From contig NZ_JAAMRE010000010.1 in assembly GCF_013522705.1 (NCBI RefSeq), forward strand, positions 1 through 64,000: a DNA stretch of 64,000 nucleotides, in the 5' to 3' direction. The stretch comes from Pseudomonas lurida. Lineage in GTDB: Bacteria; Pseudomonadota; Gammaproteobacteria; Pseudomonadales; Pseudomonadaceae. The notes beneath the pieces are model-generated. The model ran no database searches. It was not told where the DNA came from and saw only the letters and a program-made list of their open reading frames with translations. This document shows, piece by piece, positions 22,887 through 32,682 of the stretch. The first letter of the stretch is position 1. Every line of letters begins with the position of its first letter. A program made the translations under genes and the position numbers.

Positions 22887-23411
22887 ATGAAATACCGCCT
22901 GGGCGAAGCCCACGTCGAGACGCATCCCAGCAGTTGGGTCGCGCCCAATGCCACGCTGGTGGGCAAGGTCAAGCTGGAGGAGGGCGCCAACGTCTGGTTC
23001 AACGCGGTATTGCGCGGCGACAACGAACTGATCCTGATCGGCAGGAACAGCAACGTGCAGGACGGCAGCGTGATGCACACCGACATGGGCTACCCGCTGA
23101 CCCTGGGTACCGGCGTTACCATCGGCCATAACGCGATGTTGCATGGCTGCACCGTTGGCGATTACAGCCTGATCGGCATCAATGCCGTGGTGCTCAACGG
23201 CGCGAAGATCGGCAAGCATTGCATTATCGGCGCCAATTCGCTGATTGGCGAAGGCAAGGAGATCCCCGATGGTTCACTGGTGATGGGCTCGCCGGGCAAA
23301 GTGGTGCGTGAATTGACCGAGGCGCAGAAGAGGATGCTCGAGGCCAGTGCCGCGCACTATGTACACAATTCGCAGCGTTATGCCCGTGATCTGGCTGAGC
23401 AGGAAGAATGA
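22887..23411 (+). CDS. Gamma-carbonic anhydrase family protein
   Basis: The 174-aa protein is a left-handed beta-helix of hexapeptide repeats (about residues 12-125). The zinc-ligand histidines are in [17 protein letters not shown]. It resembles YrdA/Cam-type proteins; many bacterial members bind metal, but carbonic anhydrase activity is often weak or unproven. Its stop overlaps the ATG of the DUF1289 gene by 4 bp, so they are translationally coupled. Confidence 0.88.
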   Translation: MKYRLGEAHVETHPSSWVAPNATLVGKVKLEEGANVWFNAVLRGDNELILIGRNSNVQDGSVMHTDMGYPLTLGTGVTIGHNAMLHGCTVGDYSLIGINAVVLNGAKIGKHCIIGANSLIGEGKEIPDGSLVMGSPGKVVRELTEAQKRMLEASAAHYVHNSQRYARDLAEQEE

Positions 23412-23623
23412 GTGCAGTTGAACGACCTGTTGCATCGCCCTGCGTGAGCATTTGCGCGCTGGATGATGATGACATCTGTACCGGCTGCCAGCGCACCGTG
23501 GATGAAATCACACGCTGGAGTCGCATGGATAATGCCGAGCGTCGGGTAGTGTTGGGGTTGTGCCATGAGCGGGCCTTGGCGAGTGGGTGGGTGTTTATGG
23601 CTTCTGGTAAATCCGGCGCCTGA
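23408..23623 (+). CDS. DUF1289 small cysteine-rich protein
   Basis: This 71-aa protein has the DUF1289 pattern [20 protein letters not shown] followed by TVDEITRW and a helical tail. The four conserved cysteines suggest metal binding. Function is unknown. It is coupled by a 4-bp overlap to the carbonic anhydrase-like gene, an arrangement I recall from other pseudomonads. Confidence 0.85.
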   Translation: MSAVERPVASPCVSICALDDDDICTGCQRTVDEITRWSRMDNAERRVVLGLCHERALASGWVFMASGKSGA

Positions 23624-23709
23624 ACCATTGCCCCCGATAAGGCCCCCCAGACGACATATGTCTTAATGTGAAGTACCCTGTGCCCCTTATACACAGGGCC
23701 CATCCCGCC

Positions 23710-24177
23710 ATGCTCTTCCTGATCGCCTACATCAGCAGCGTCGTGCTGATCAACTTCGCCTTCTCCACCGCCCCGCACCTGGATGTGATCTGGTCCGCCT
23801 GGGGTGGCCTGGTGTTTATCCTGCGCGACATGGTGCAAACCCGCTTCGGCCACGGTGCGATCATTGCCATGCTGGCGGCGCTGGTGCTGTCGTATATCAC
23901 CTCCGACCCGTCCATCGCCCTGGCCAGCGCCACGGCGTTCGCGGTGTCCGAGTGCATCGACTGGCTGGTGTTCAGCATCACCAAGCGCCCGTTGCACGAC
24001 CGCCTGTGGATAAGTTCGGCGCTGAGCATTCCCCTCGATACGTTTATCTTCTTCGGCCTGATCGGCGCGCTGACCCCGATGGTGGCAGGCACCGCGCTCG
24101 TGTCGAAATTCGCCGGGGTCACGGCGGTGTGGCTGATCATGGCCTGGCGCCTGCGCAAACGGGCTGTCGCCAACTGA
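23710..24177 (+). CDS. VUT-family (YhhQ-like) membrane protein
   Basis: The 155-aa product is hydrophobic with about five membrane segments (starting LFLIAYISSVVLINFAF) and a FILRDMVQTRFG loop typical of the VUT/YhhQ family. Relatives import queuosine precursors. This one is shorter than the roughly 220-aa transporter and lacks part of the N-terminus, so its substrate is uncertain. The frame is open from a GTG at 23668, but no ribosome binding site precedes it; the ATG at 23710 gives a start just before the first membrane segment. Confidence 0.65.
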   Translation: MLFLIAYISSVVLINFAFSTAPHLDVIWSAWGGLVFILRDMVQTRFGHGAIIAMLAALVLSYITSDPSIALASATAFAVSECIDWLVFSITKRPLHDRLWISSALSIPLDTFIFFGLIGALTPMVAGTALVSKFAGVTAVWLIMAWRLRKRAVAN

Positions 24178-24184
24178 GGCCAAT

Positions 24185-24203
24185 TTTTACAGTTCATGTA
24201 AAA
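24185..24203. promoter_or_regulatory. Palindrome upstream of purT
   Basis: TTTTACAGTTCATGTAAAA has 7-bp inverted arms around a 5-bp spacer and ends 43 bp before the purT start. It could be an operator for purT. No regulator is assigned, and the AT-rich half also resembles a -10 region, so this is a weak call. Confidence 0.35.
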
Positions 24204-24246
24204 TGCCGGCCTTTCTCCCCATGATCCGCTCCCCTGAGGACCTGAG

Positions 24247-25428
24247 ATGACCCGAATCGGAACTCCATTGTCGCCGACCGCGACCCGCGTTTTGCTGTGT
24301 GGCTGCGGTGAGCTGGGCAAGGAAGTGGTAATCGAACTGCAACGCCTGGGCGTTGAAGTGATTGCCGTGGATCGTTACGCCAATGCGCCGGCCATGCAGG
24401 TGGCCCATCGCAGCCATGTGATCAACATGCTCGACGGCGCCGCCCTGCGTGCGGTGATCGAAGCGGAAAAACCGCACTTCATCGTGCCGGAAATCGAAGC
24501 CATCGCCACCGCCACCCTGGTGGAACTGGAGGCCGAAGGCTTCACCGTGATCCCGACCGCGCGCGCCACGTCGCTGACCATGAACCGTGAAGGCATCCGT
24601 CGCCTGGCCGCGGAAGAACTGGACCTGCCGACCTCGCCGTACCACTTCGCCGACACCTTCGAAGACTACAGCAAGGCCGTCCATGACCTGGGCTTCCCGT
24701 GCGTGGTCAAGCCGGTGATGAGTTCGTCGGGCAAGGGCCAGAGCCTGCTGCGCAGCGCCGACGACGTGCAGAAGGCCTGGGACTACGCTCAGGAGGGCGG
24801 GCGTGCCGGCAAGGGCCGGGTGATCATTGAGGGCTTTATCGATTTCGACTATGAAATCACCCTGCTGACCGTGCGCCACATCGGCGGCACCACGTTCTGC
24901 GCGCCGGTCGGCCATCGCCAGGAAAAGGGCGACTATCAGGAATCCTGGCAGCCACAGGCCATGAGCCCGATTGCCCTGGCCGAATCCGAGCGCGTGGCCA
25001 AGGCCGTGACCGAGGCCTTGGGCGGGCGTGGCCTGTTCGGCGTGGAGCTGTTCATCAAAGGCGATCAGGTGTGGTTCAGCGAAGTGTCGCCGCGCCCGCA
25101 TGACACCGGCCTGGTGACCCTGATTTCCCAGGACCTGTCGCAGTTCGCCCTGCATGCACGCGCGATTCTCGGGCTGCCGATCCCGCTGATCCGCCAGTTC
25201 GGGCCTTCGGCGTCGGCGGTGATCCTGGTGGAAGGGCAGTCGACCCAGACCGCGTTCGCCAACCTCGGCGCCGCGTTGAGCGAGCCGGACACGGCGTTGC
25301 GTCTGTTTGGTAAGCCTGAAGTGAACGGCCAGCGCCGCATGGGCGTGGCGTTGGCGCGGGATGAGTCGATTGAAGCGGCTCGGGCCAAGGCTACCCGTGC
25401 TTCTAAAGCGGTTGTCGTAGAACTCTAA
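24247..25428 (+). CDS. purT: Formate-dependent GAR transformylase
   Basis: The 393-aa ATP-grasp enzyme makes FGAR from GAR, formate and ATP in purine synthesis. The N-terminal nucleotide site reads [13 protein letters not shown] (about residue 18), the ATP-grasp part [15 protein letters not shown] (about 155) and [25 protein letters not shown] (about 261). Length and motifs are those of PurT. It is followed by a REP doublet rather than a simple terminator. Confidence 0.96.
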   Translation: MTRIGTPLSPTATRVLLCGCGELGKEVVIELQRLGVEVIAVDRYANAPAMQVAHRSHVINMLDGAALRAVIEAEKPHFIVPEIEAIATATLVELEAEGFTVIPTARATSLTMNREGIRRLAAEELDLPTSPYHFADTFEDYSKAVHDLGFPCVVKPVMSSSGKGQSLLRSADDVQKAWDYAQEGGRAGKGRVIIEGFIDFDYEITLLTVRHIGGTTFCAPVGHRQEKGDYQESWQPQAMSPIALAESERVAKAVTEALGGRGLFGVELFIKGDQVWFSEVSPRPHDTGLVTLISQDLSQFALHARAILGLPIPLIRQFGPSASAVILVEGQSTQTAFANLGAALSEPDTALRLFGKPEVNGQRRMGVALARDESIEAARAKATRASKAVVVEL

Positions 25429-25432
25429 AAGC

Positions 25433-25502
25433 ATCGGGGGCAAGCCCCCTCCCACATTTGACTGTATTCACAAATCAAAGTGGGAGGGGGCTTGCCCCCG
25501 AT
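25433..25502. repeat. REP doublet (REPIN)
   Basis: Two nearly perfect arms, ATCGGGGGCAAGCCCCCTCC and its reverse complement, extend to CCCACATTTG / CAAATCAAAGTGGG with a short spacer. This is the paired-REP architecture of fluorescens-group genomes. It lies between purT and the MITE-like copy B. It could also serve as a transcript 3' end. Confidence 0.8.
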
Positions 25503-25530
25503 AGCGGCCCATCACGCCACCTTGACGCAC

Positions 25531-25633
25531 ATCGTTCCCACGCTCTGCGTGGGAATGTCTCTTGTGACGCTCTGCGTCACGCTGGGACGCGGAGCGTCCT
25601 GGGCTGCATTCCCACGCGGAGCGCGGGAACGAT
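25531..25633. repeat. MITE-like palindromic repeat, copy B
   Basis: The element starts ATCGTTCCCACGCTCTGCGT and ends with the inverted ATTCCCACGCGG...GGGAACGAT. It contains the inner GTGACGCTCTGCGTCAC palindrome. It is homologous to the element at 25-138 with the same REP neighbour. Like that copy, it ends within a few bases of the 3' end of a minus-strand gene. Confidence 0.65.
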
Positions 25634-25639
25634 CAGGTT

Positions 25640-26950
25640 TCAGGCCACCCTGTTCAAATCGTTATCCCGCGTCTCCTTCAGGCACAGCACGGCGATCAAG
25701 CTGAGCAACGCTGCCGCCGACACATACCCACCCACATAACTCAGCCCGCCCATCGCCACCAGCTTGGTCGCGAAGAATGGCGCGGCCGATGCGCCAACGA
25801 TGCCGCCCAGGTTATACGCCGCCGAAGCTCCGGTATAACGCACGCGGGTCGGGAACAGCTCCGGCAACAGCGCACCCATCGGGGCGAAGGTCACGCCCAT
25901 CAGGAACAGTTCCAGCGCCAGGAACAGCGCCACGGCCCAGGTGGAACCATGGGTCAGCAGCGGCTCCATGGTGAAACCGGACAGAATCGCCAGGATCGCA
26001 CCGACGATCAGCACGGGTTTACGCCCGTAACGGTCGCTGGCCAATGCGGCGATGGGCGTGGCCAATCCCATGAACAGCACCGCAAAGCACAGCAGGCCAA
26101 GGAAGGTTTCGCGGCTGTAGCCCAAGGTTGAAACGCCGTAGCTCAGGGAAAACGCCGTGGTGATATAGAACAGTGCATAACACACCACCATCGACGCGGC
26201 GCCCAGCAACACCGGCAGCCAATGCTGGCTGAACAGTTCTACCAGCGGCACCTTCACCGGTGCTTCCTTGGCCACCGCCTTGGCGAACACCGGGGTTTCA
26301 TGCAGCTTCAGACGCGCATACAGGCCGATCATCACCAGCGCGGCGCTGAGGATGAACGGAATGCGCCAGCCCCAACTGCGGAACTGTTCGTCGTTCAGGC
26401 TCATGGCCAGGATCAGGAACAAGCCATTGGCCGCCAGAAAGCCGATCGAAGGCCCCAGTTGCGGGAACATGCCGAACCAGGCCCGTTTGCCCTTGGGCGC
26501 ATTCTCGGTCGCCAGCAGCGCCGCGCCACCCCATTCCCCGCCAAGGCCCAGGCCCTGGCCGAAACGCAGCACACACAACAGGATCGGCGCCCAGGCGCCA
26601 ATGCTGTCGTAGCCGGGCAGCAAACCAATCAGCGTGGTACAGACGCCCATCAGCAACAACGACGCCACCAGTGTCGACTTGCGGCCAATGCGGTCGCCGA
26701 AATGGCCAAACAGCGCAGAGCCCAGCGGGCGGGCGATAAAGGCGATACCGAAGGTGAGGAACGACGCCAGCATCTGCGCGGTGCCGGAGCTCTGCGGGAA
26801 GAACACCGGGCCGATCACCAATGCCGCGGCGGTGGCGTAGATATAGAAATCGTAGAACTCGATGGCGGTGCCGACGATGCTCGCGGTCGCAACCCGCGCG
26901 GTCGAGTTGCTCGGGGCGGCGGTTGCGGCCTCGTTATAGGTGGTGCTCAT
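25640..26950 (-). CDS. MHS-family MFS transporter
   Basis: The 436-aa product has 12 predicted membrane segments and the metabolite:H+ symporter opening GTAIEFYDFYIYATAAALVIG, then the MFS loop motif GHFGDRIGRKS. Family members include shikimate, proline-betaine, citrate and alpha-ketoglutarate carriers; the substrate cannot be read from sequence. The open frame extends to 27139, but the ATG at 26950 (MSTTYNEAATAAPS) follows a GGATACCACC-type leader and fits the family start. The stop lies next to MITE-like copy B. Confidence 0.85.
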   Translation of the reverse strand: MSTTYNEAATAAPSNSTARVATASIVGTAIEFYDFYIYATAAALVIGPVFFPQSSGTAQMLASFLTFGIAFIARPLGSALFGHFGDRIGRKSTLVASLLLMGVCTTLIGLLPGYDSIGAWAPILLCVLRFGQGLGLGGEWGGAALLATENAPKGKRAWFGMFPQLGPSIGFLAANGLFLILAMSLNDEQFRSWGWRIPFILSAALVMIGLYARLKLHETPVFAKAVAKEAPVKVPLVELFSQHWLPVLLGAASMVVCYALFYITTAFSLSYGVSTLGYSRETFLGLLCFAVLFMGLATPIAALASDRYGRKPVLIVGAILAILSGFTMEPLLTHGSTWAVALFLALELFLMGVTFAPMGALLPELFPTRVRYTGASAAYNLGGIVGASAAPFFATKLVAMGGLSYVGGYVSAAALLSLIAVLCLKETRDNDLNRVA

Positions 26951-27112
26951 GGTGGTATCCCTGACGGTCGTTGCGCGTTTTGGACGCGGATTATTATTGG
27001 TCGAACACCCATGGATCAGGGTTGCACGCGGTCGGGCGAAGCTTGGGTAAGCCGCAGGGATTATAGGAAGGGGTCTGGAATTACAACAAGAGCCGACACA
27101 CCGCAAATCTAA

Positions 27113-27141
27113 ATGTGGGAGCTGGCAAGATCCTCCCACAT
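27113..27141. repeat. REP-type hairpin
   Basis: ATGTGGGAG pairs with CTCCCACAT across an 11-base loop. It sits just beyond the 3' end of the CorC-like gene, between it and the MHS transporter gene, and may act as a transcript end. Confidence 0.55.
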
Positions 27142-27164
27142 CGCAGCTGTTTGCTGTCAGGTGC

Positions 27165-28403
27165 TTACGCGGCGACCGGTACCCGGCTGGTATGCCAGAT
27201 CAGCACCTTGGCCACCCGGTTATCCTCGGTCTCGAGGATTTCCAGACGATAGCGGCCGATTTTCAGGCATACCGCGCAGTCAGGAATGGTTTCCAGCGCC
27301 TCGGTCACCAGACCGTTGAGGGTCTTGGGGCCGTCGCTGGGCAAGTGCCAGCTCAGGCTCTTGTTCAGTTCACGAATAGAAGCGGCGCCGTCGATGATAT
27401 AGCGACCGTCCGGCTGGGCCTGGATGTGCGGGTTGTCCATGCCTTGCTCGCTTTCGAATTCGCCGACGATTTCTTCGAGAATATCTTCCAGCGTGACAAT
27501 CCCCAGCACTTCACCGTATTCGTCCACCACCATGCCCAGGCGGCGCTGTTGCTTGTGGAAGTTCAGCAGCTGCAATTGCAGCGGCGTGCTTTCCGGCACG
27601 AAGTAGGGTTCGTGGCAGGCCGCGAGCAAGGCTTCCTTGGTCAGGCTGGCGTCGGGCAGCAGGTGCTGGATCTGGCGCGTGTTCAATACAGCCTGCACTT
27701 GGTTGATATCGCTGTGGAACACCGGCAGGCGCGTGCGCTTGGATGTACGCAGTTGTTCGATGATCTCTTCGACGGTGTCATCCAGGTTAATGCCGTCGAC
27801 CTCGCTGCGCGGCACCAGGATGTCATTGACCGTGATGTTGTCCAGCGCGTGTATGCCGGGCATGCCGTGGGAGCGGCCTTCGTCCGCCTCAGGCGCGGGT
27901 TCGTCGTCGTGATCGGGCAACGGCTCATCGCTGTTTTTCACCGTGCCGGTCTTGCGCGCGAAAGGGCGCAGCAGCAGCAGGCTGATGCCATTGAGCAGCC
28001 AGGCCAACGGATAAACGATTTTCAGGGGCACGCCCAACAGCGTATTGCCAAAGCCGAGTACAGCCTGGGGATAGCGGGTGGCCAGGGCGCGGGGCAGGTA
28101 GTCGGCCAGCACCAGCAGGGTCGCGCAGGACACCAGCCAGCCCAGCCAGGGGCCGTTTTCCGCCCAGGCATGGATCGCCGGCAAGGTGCACAGGATCACC
28201 ACCACGCCACGGCACAGCGTATTGCAGAGGATCAGACTGTTGCGCGGGAAATTCAGCCGGGCAGCGGCCTTGTCGCCCTGGCGCGTGCCGGGGCGCAGCG
28301 CCAGCAAGTGCTGCTGGGCGGCTTCAATGGCGGTAAACAGCCCGGCCCATAACACCAGCAGGGCGATTACCGCGAGCATCGGCCCCAGGGGCAAATTGTC
28401 CAT
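27165..28403 (-). CDS. HlyC/CorC (CNNM-type) transporter family protein
   Basis: The 412-aa inner-membrane protein has a DUF21 domain with about four membrane segments (residues 1-150), a linker rich in Asp/Glu, two CBS domains (about 195-315, with LVPRSEVDGINLDDTVEE and GMVVDEYGEVLGIVTLEDILEEIVGE) and a C-terminal CorC_HlyC domain. Relatives are linked to magnesium or cobalt efflux and membrane stress. It is 12 bp downstream of the YpjD-like gene and probably in the same transcript; this pair next to ffh is a usual Pseudomonas order. Confidence 0.88.
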   Translation of the reverse strand: MDNLPLGPMLAVIALLVLWAGLFTAIEAAQQHLLALRPGTRQGDKAAARLNFPRNSLILCNTLCRGVVVILCTLPAIHAWAENGPWLGWLVSCATLLVLADYLPRALATRYPQAVLGFGNTLLGVPLKIVYPLAWLLNGISLLLLRPFARKTGTVKNSDEPLPDHDDEPAPEADEGRSHGMPGIHALDNITVNDILVPRSEVDGINLDDTVEEIIEQLRTSKRTRLPVFHSDINQVQAVLNTRQIQHLLPDASLTKEALLAACHEPYFVPESTPLQLQLLNFHKQQRRLGMVVDEYGEVLGIVTLEDILEEIVGEFESEQGMDNPHIQAQPDGRYIIDGAASIRELNKSLSWHLPSDGPKTLNGLVTEALETIPDCAVCLKIGRYRLEILETEDNRVAKVLIWHTSRVPVAA

Positions 28404-28415
28404 GATCGCTGCCCG

Positions 28416-29228
28416 TCAGATATGCAGGATGTATTCGCGAACCAGCTTGCTGCCGAAATAGGCCAGCATCAGCAGGCAGAAGCCGGCCAGGGTCCAGCGG
28501 ATCGCCTTGTGTCCGCGCCAGCCGAGGCGGTTACGGCCCCACAGCAGTACGCTGAACACCACCCACGCCAGGCATGCCAGCAGGGTTTTGTGCACCAGAT
28601 GCTGGGCGAACAGGTTCTCGACGAATACCCAGCCGGATATCAACGACAGCGACAGCAGGGTCCAGCCGGCCCACAGGAAGCCGAACAGCAGGCTCTCCAT
28701 GGTCTGCAGCGGCGGGAAGTTCTTGATCAGGCCCAGCGGGTGTTTGTGCTTGAGCTGGTGGTCCTGCAGCAGCAGGAGCAGGGACTGGAATACCGCGATG
28801 GTAAACATGCCGTACGCGAGGATCGACAGCAGGATGTGGGCGAGCATGCCCGGCTCTTCGTCGATGACCTGCACGGTGCCGGTAGGGGCGAACTGTGCCA
28901 GCAGTACGGTGAGCATGCCCAGCGGGAATAACAGGACCAGCAGGTTTTCCACCGGGATGCGGGAGCAGGCGAGCAGCGTCAGGGCAATCACCGCGGCGGC
29001 GATCAGGCTGGCGGCGCTGAAAAAATCCAGGGCCAGGCCGACCGGCGTCAACAGGTGGGTGAACAGGCTCGCGGCGTGTGCCAGCAGGGCGAGGACGCCC
29101 AGGCCGACCAGCAGGCGCTTGTCGGCCTTGGCGCATTGGGCCAGGCGAGTGCCCTGGTAGAGGGTCGCAGCGGCGTACAGCAGGGCGGCGGCGAGACTGG
29201 GTAGCAAACTGGGTGGCAAAGGGAGCAT
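28416..29228 (-). CDS. Cytochrome c assembly (CcsA/YpjD-like) membrane protein
   Basis: The 270-aa protein has eight or so membrane segments and belongs to the CcsA/YpjD family (MLAHILLSILAYGMFTIAVFQS, then FLWAGWTLLSLSLISG). YpjD itself has no firm function although it shares the heme-handling fold of CcsA. The open frame starts earlier, but the ATG at 29228 has AGGAT at proper spacing and begins a hydrophobic segment. It is divergent from ffh. Confidence 0.85.
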   Translation of the reverse strand: MLPLPPSLLPSLAAALLYAAATLYQGTRLAQCAKADKRLLVGLGVLALLAHAASLFTHLLTPVGLALDFFSAASLIAAAVIALTLLACSRIPVENLLVLLFPLGMLTVLLAQFAPTGTVQVIDEEPGMLAHILLSILAYGMFTIAVFQSLLLLLQDHQLKHKHPLGLIKNFPPLQTMESLLFGFLWAGWTLLSLSLISGWVFVENLFAQHLVHKTLLACLAWVVFSVLLWGRNRLGWRGHKAIRWTLAGFCLLMLAYFGSKLVREYILHI

Positions 29229-29461
29229 AAATCCTGATAGGCAAGCCCGAAAGGCGCTGAGTTTGGCACACACCTGCGCTCCACGAAAGACTCCCGGGCC
29301 AGACAGCGGGTGTGCATGGACGCAGTCTTCGCTATAATCCGCGACCTGCCCACGCCGCAGGCTCGCCGAGCGCTGTTTTTAACAGCGATTTACCACAGCC
29401 TGGGCCGCCATTACCTCGGTCTACAACGCACTTCGTTGAATAGGGCCTGAAAGGATCGCGC

Positions 29462-30838
29462 ATGTTTGAAAACTTGACTGACCGTCTCTCGCAGACGCTG
29501 CGCCACGTTACCGGCAAGGCCAAGCTGACCGAGGACAATATTAAAGACACCCTGCGCGAAGTGCGCATGGCGCTGCTGGAAGCCGACGTTGCCTTGCCTG
29601 TGGTCAAGGACTTCGTCAACTCGGTCAAGGAGCGAGCGGTCGGCACTGAAGTGTCCCGCAGCCTGACGCCGGGCCAGGCATTCGTGAAGATCGTCCAGGC
29701 CGAACTCGAAAGCCTGATGGGTGCGGCCAACGAAGACCTGAACCTCAGCGCCGTGCCACCGGCCGTCGTGCTGATGGCCGGTCTGCAGGGTGCGGGCAAG
29801 ACCACCACCGCCGGCAAGCTGGCGCGCTTCCTCAAAGAGCGCAAGAAGAAATCGGTAATGGTCGTGTCGGCCGACGTCTACCGTCCGGCGGCCATCAAGC
29901 AGTTGGAAATGCTTGCGGGCGAAGTGGGGGTGACCTTTTTTCCGTCGGACCTGAGCCAGAAGCCGGTCGACATCGCCAACGCGGCTATTAAAGAAGCACG
30001 CCTGAAATTCATCGACGTGGTCATCGTCGATACCGCCGGTCGCCTGCACATCGATGAAGAGATGATGGGCGAGATCAAGGCGCTGCATGCCGCGATCAAT
30101 CCGGTTGAGACCCTGTTCGTGGTCGATGCCATGACCGGCCAGGATGCGGCCAACACCGCCAAGGCCTTCGGCGACGCGCTGCCCCTGACCGGTGTGATCC
30201 TGACCAAGGTCGACGGTGACGCCCGTGGCGGTGCCGCGCTGTCGGTGCGCGCCATCACCGGCAAGCCGATCAAGTTCATCGGTATGGGCGAAAAGAGCGA
30301 AGCGCTCGAACCGTTCCACCCTGAGCGTATCGCCTCGCGCATCCTCGGCATGGGCGACGTACTCAGCTTGATCGAGCAGGCCGAAGCCACTCTCGACAAG
30401 GACAAGGCCGACAAGCTCGCCAAGAAGCTGAAGAAGGGCAAGGGCTTCGATCTCGAAGACTTCCGCGACCAGCTGCAGCAAATGAAGAACATGGGCGGCC
30501 TCGGCGGCCTGATGGACAAGCTGCCGAACATCGGCGGTGTGAACCTGGCCCAAATGGGCAACGCCCAGGGCGCGGCCGAAAAGCAATTCAAGCAGATGGA
30601 AGCCATCATCAATTCCATGACCCCGGCCGAGCGCCGTGACCCTGAGCTGATCAGCGGTTCGCGCAAACGTCGGATCGCCATGGGTTCCGGCACCCAGGTG
30701 CAGGACATCGGCCGCTTGATCAAGCAACACAAGCAGATGCAGAAAATGATGAAGAAATTCTCCGCCAAGGGTGGAATGGCCAAGATGATGCGCGGCATGG
30801 GCGGTATGTTGCCCGGCGGCGGCATGCCCAAGATGTAA
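29462..30838 (+). CDS. ffh: Signal recognition particle protein
   Basis: The 458-aa GTPase binds signal peptides and 4.5S RNA. An N domain is followed by the G domain with GLQGAGKTTTAGKLA (about residue 106) and DTAGRLHIDEEMM (about 190), then TKVDGDARGGAALS, and a methionine-rich M domain (after about 295) with SGSRKRRIAMGSG for RNA binding. The length is standard. It is divergent from the YpjD-like gene. Confidence 0.97.
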   Translation: MFENLTDRLSQTLRHVTGKAKLTEDNIKDTLREVRMALLEADVALPVVKDFVNSVKERAVGTEVSRSLTPGQAFVKIVQAELESLMGAANEDLNLSAVPPAVVLMAGLQGAGKTTTAGKLARFLKERKKKSVMVVSADVYRPAAIKQLEMLAGEVGVTFFPSDLSQKPVDIANAAIKEARLKFIDVVIVDTAGRLHIDEEMMGEIKALHAAINPVETLFVVDAMTGQDAANTAKAFGDALPLTGVILTKVDGDARGGAALSVRAITGKPIKFIGMGEKSEALEPFHPERIASRILGMGDVLSLIEQAEATLDKDKADKLAKKLKKGKGFDLEDFRDQLQQMKNMGGLGGLMDKLPNIGGVNLAQMGNAQGAAEKQFKQMEAIINSMTPAERRDPELISGSRKRRIAMGSGTQVQDIGRLIKQHKQMQKMMKKFSAKGGMAKMMRGMGGMLPGGGMPKM

Positions 30839-30988
30839 AGAATTCGAGCAAGGGCTTGCTCTTGCTCCGACCCACAGGGATGTGGGATCTCCAGCAAACC
30901 CGCCGTTGGCGGGCGCTGACCTGCCGTTTTAAGCGACGGCTCTCCAGCAGATCTGAGTGTCACGGCCATAGGCGCCGGAAAAAGACAT

Positions 30989-31016
30989 TTGCAAAAGTCG
31001 GGATATTCCTTAGAAT
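30989..31016 (+). promoter_or_regulatory. Candidate sigma-70 promoter of the rpsP operon
   Basis: TTGCAA (30989-30994) and TAGAAT (31011-31016) are 16 bp apart and lie 73 bp before rpsP, in the 250-bp gap after ffh. The spacing and hexamers are reasonable for a housekeeping promoter. A CCCGCC/GGCGGG hairpin near 30900 precedes it. Confidence 0.45.
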
Positions 31017-31088
31017 ATGCGGCCTTTCGGGCACCTATGCCCGCTGTGCATTTAGATTTGCAGCACCGACTACAGGAACGATGTTCAC

Positions 31089-31340
31089 ATGCTAACAATC
31101 CGTCTTGCCCTTGGCGGCTCCAAAAAGCGCCCGTTTTACCACTTGACCGTAACTGACAGCCGCAACCCACGTGACGGCTCTCACAAGGAACAAGTTGGCT
31201 TCTTCAACCCGATCGCTCGTGGTCAAGAAGTCCGCCTGTCCGTGAACCAAGAGCGCGTAGCCTACTGGCTGAGCGTTGGTGCACAGCCTTCTGAGCGTGT
31301 TGCCAAGTTGTTGAAGGACTCGGCTAAGGCCGCAGCCTGA
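31089..31340 (+). CDS. rpsP: 30S ribosomal protein S16
   Basis: This 83-aa protein starts [20 protein letters not shown], the universal bS16 opening. It is first in the rpsP-rimM-trmD-rplS translation operon, with rimM 5 bp downstream. Confidence 0.98.
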   Translation: MLTIRLALGGSKKRPFYHLTVTDSRNPRDGSHKEQVGFFNPIARGQEVRLSVNQERVAYWLSVGAQPSERVAKLLKDSAKAAA

Positions 31341-31345
31341 GCAAT

Positions 31346-31882
31346 ATGAACGCGACGCCAGCGGTTGCTGATGATTTGATCGTTATCGGCAAGATCTACT
31401 CTGTTCATGGCGTTCGCGGCGAAGTGAAGGTGTATTCCTTTACTGATCCGACTGAAAACCTGTTGCAGTACAAAACCTGGACGCTCAAGCGCGAAGGCAG
31501 CGTGAAACAGGTCGAGCTGGTCAGTGGACGCGGGAGCGATAAGTTCCTGGTCGCAAAGCTCAAGGGTCTTGATGATCGTGAAGAAGCTCGTCTTCTGGCC
31601 GGTTATGAGATCTGCGTGCCGCGCAACCTGTTCCCTGAATTGACCGACGGCGAGTACTACTGGTACCAGCTGGAAGGTCTGAAGGTTATTGATCAACTGG
31701 GGCAACTGCTCGGGAAAATCGATCATCTTCTGGAAACCGGCGCCAATGATGTAATGGTGGTCAAGCCTTGCGCTGGCAGCCTGGATGATCGCGAACGCCT
31801 GTTGCCCTATACCGAGCAATGCGTGTTGGCCGTCGACCTGGCAGCGGGCGAGATGAAGGTGGAATGGGACGCGGACTTCTAA
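31346..31882 (+). CDS. rimM: 16S rRNA processing protein RimM
   Basis: The 178-aa protein assists assembly of the 30S head and binds S19. It has the N-terminal barrel ([20 protein letters not shown], about residues 12-31) and the C-terminal PRC-barrel ([14 protein letters not shown]). It overlaps the trmD start used here by 19 bp. Confidence 0.97.
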   Translation: MNATPAVADDLIVIGKIYSVHGVRGEVKVYSFTDPTENLLQYKTWTLKREGSVKQVELVSGRGSDKFLVAKLKGLDDREEARLLAGYEICVPRNLFPELTDGEYYWYQLEGLKVIDQLGQLLGKIDHLLETGANDVMVVKPCAGSLDDRERLLPYTEQCVLAVDLAAGEMKVEWDADF

Positions 31883-32637
31883 GCGTGGCTAATTTGCGCA
31901 TTGAAGTGATCAGTTTGTTTCCCGAGATGTTTTCCGCCATCAGCGAGTACGGCATCACCAGTCGGGCGGTGAAACAGGGGCTGCTGCAGCTCACCTGTTG
32001 GAACCCGCGAGACTACACGACGGATCGACATCACACTGTGGACGATCGCCCATTTGGCGGTGGCCCGGGCATGGTGATGAAGATCAAGCCCCTGGAAGAT
32101 GCGTTGGTTCGGGCCAAGGCAGCCGCCGGGGAGAAGGCGAAGGTGATTTACCTGTCCCCTCAAGGCCGTCAGCTGAAACAGGCGGCGGTACGCGAACTGG
32201 CGAATGAGGACGCACTGATCCTGATTGCCGGTCGCTATGAAGGCATTGACGAGCGTTTTATTGAAGCTCATGTCGATGAAGAGTGGTCGATTGGGGACTA
32301 TGTCCTGTCTGGTGGCGAGCTGCCGGCGATGGTCCTGATAGATGCGGTTACACGACTGCTGCCTGGAGCTTTAGGGCATGCGGACTCTGCGGAGGAAGAT
32401 TCCTTCACGGATGGTTTGCTGGATTGCCCGCACTACACCCGTCCGGAGGTGTATGCGGATCAGCGTGTTCCCGACGTATTGCTAAGTGGCAATCACGCAC
32501 ACATCCGGCGTTGGCGTTTACAGCAGTCCCTTGGTCGGACCTATGAACGACGCGCCGATCTTCTGGAAAGCCGCTCGCTTTCTGGAGAAGAGAAGAAGCT
32601 GCTCGAGGAATACATCCTCGCGCGGGACGATAGTTAA
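31864..32637 (+). CDS. trmD: tRNA (guanine-N1)-methyltransferase
   Basis: The enzyme methylates G37 of tRNAs with the trefoil-knot SPOUT fold. Motifs are [34 protein letters not shown] and [17 protein letters not shown], where the cofactor knot lies. The start is uncertain: ATG at 31864 (257 aa) overlaps rimM, while the GTG at 31885 just past the rimM stop gives 250 aa, close to the P. aeruginosa length. The frame is open still further upstream. Confidence 0.95.
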   Translation: MGRGLLSVANLRIEVISLFPEMFSAISEYGITSRAVKQGLLQLTCWNPRDYTTDRHHTVDDRPFGGGPGMVMKIKPLEDALVRAKAAAGEKAKVIYLSPQGRQLKQAAVRELANEDALILIAGRYEGIDERFIEAHVDEEWSIGDYVLSGGELPAMVLIDAVTRLLPGALGHADSAEEDSFTDGLLDCPHYTRPEVYADQRVPDVLLSGNHAHIRRWRLQQSLGRTYERRADLLESRSLSGEEKKLLEEYILARDDS

Positions 32638-32682
32638 CAACGTATCGATGGTAGGTCCAATGACTTACCTTAGGAGCACAGC

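Noticed and set aside
23224..24183. Minus-strand open frame of 319 codons
   Set aside because: It crosses the carbonic anhydrase, DUF1289 and VUT genes on the other strand and its composition is that of a shadow frame.
31819..31863. Longer N-terminus for TrmD
   Set aside because: The added residues are Gly/Arg-rich out-of-frame rimM sequence and do not resemble any TrmD start.
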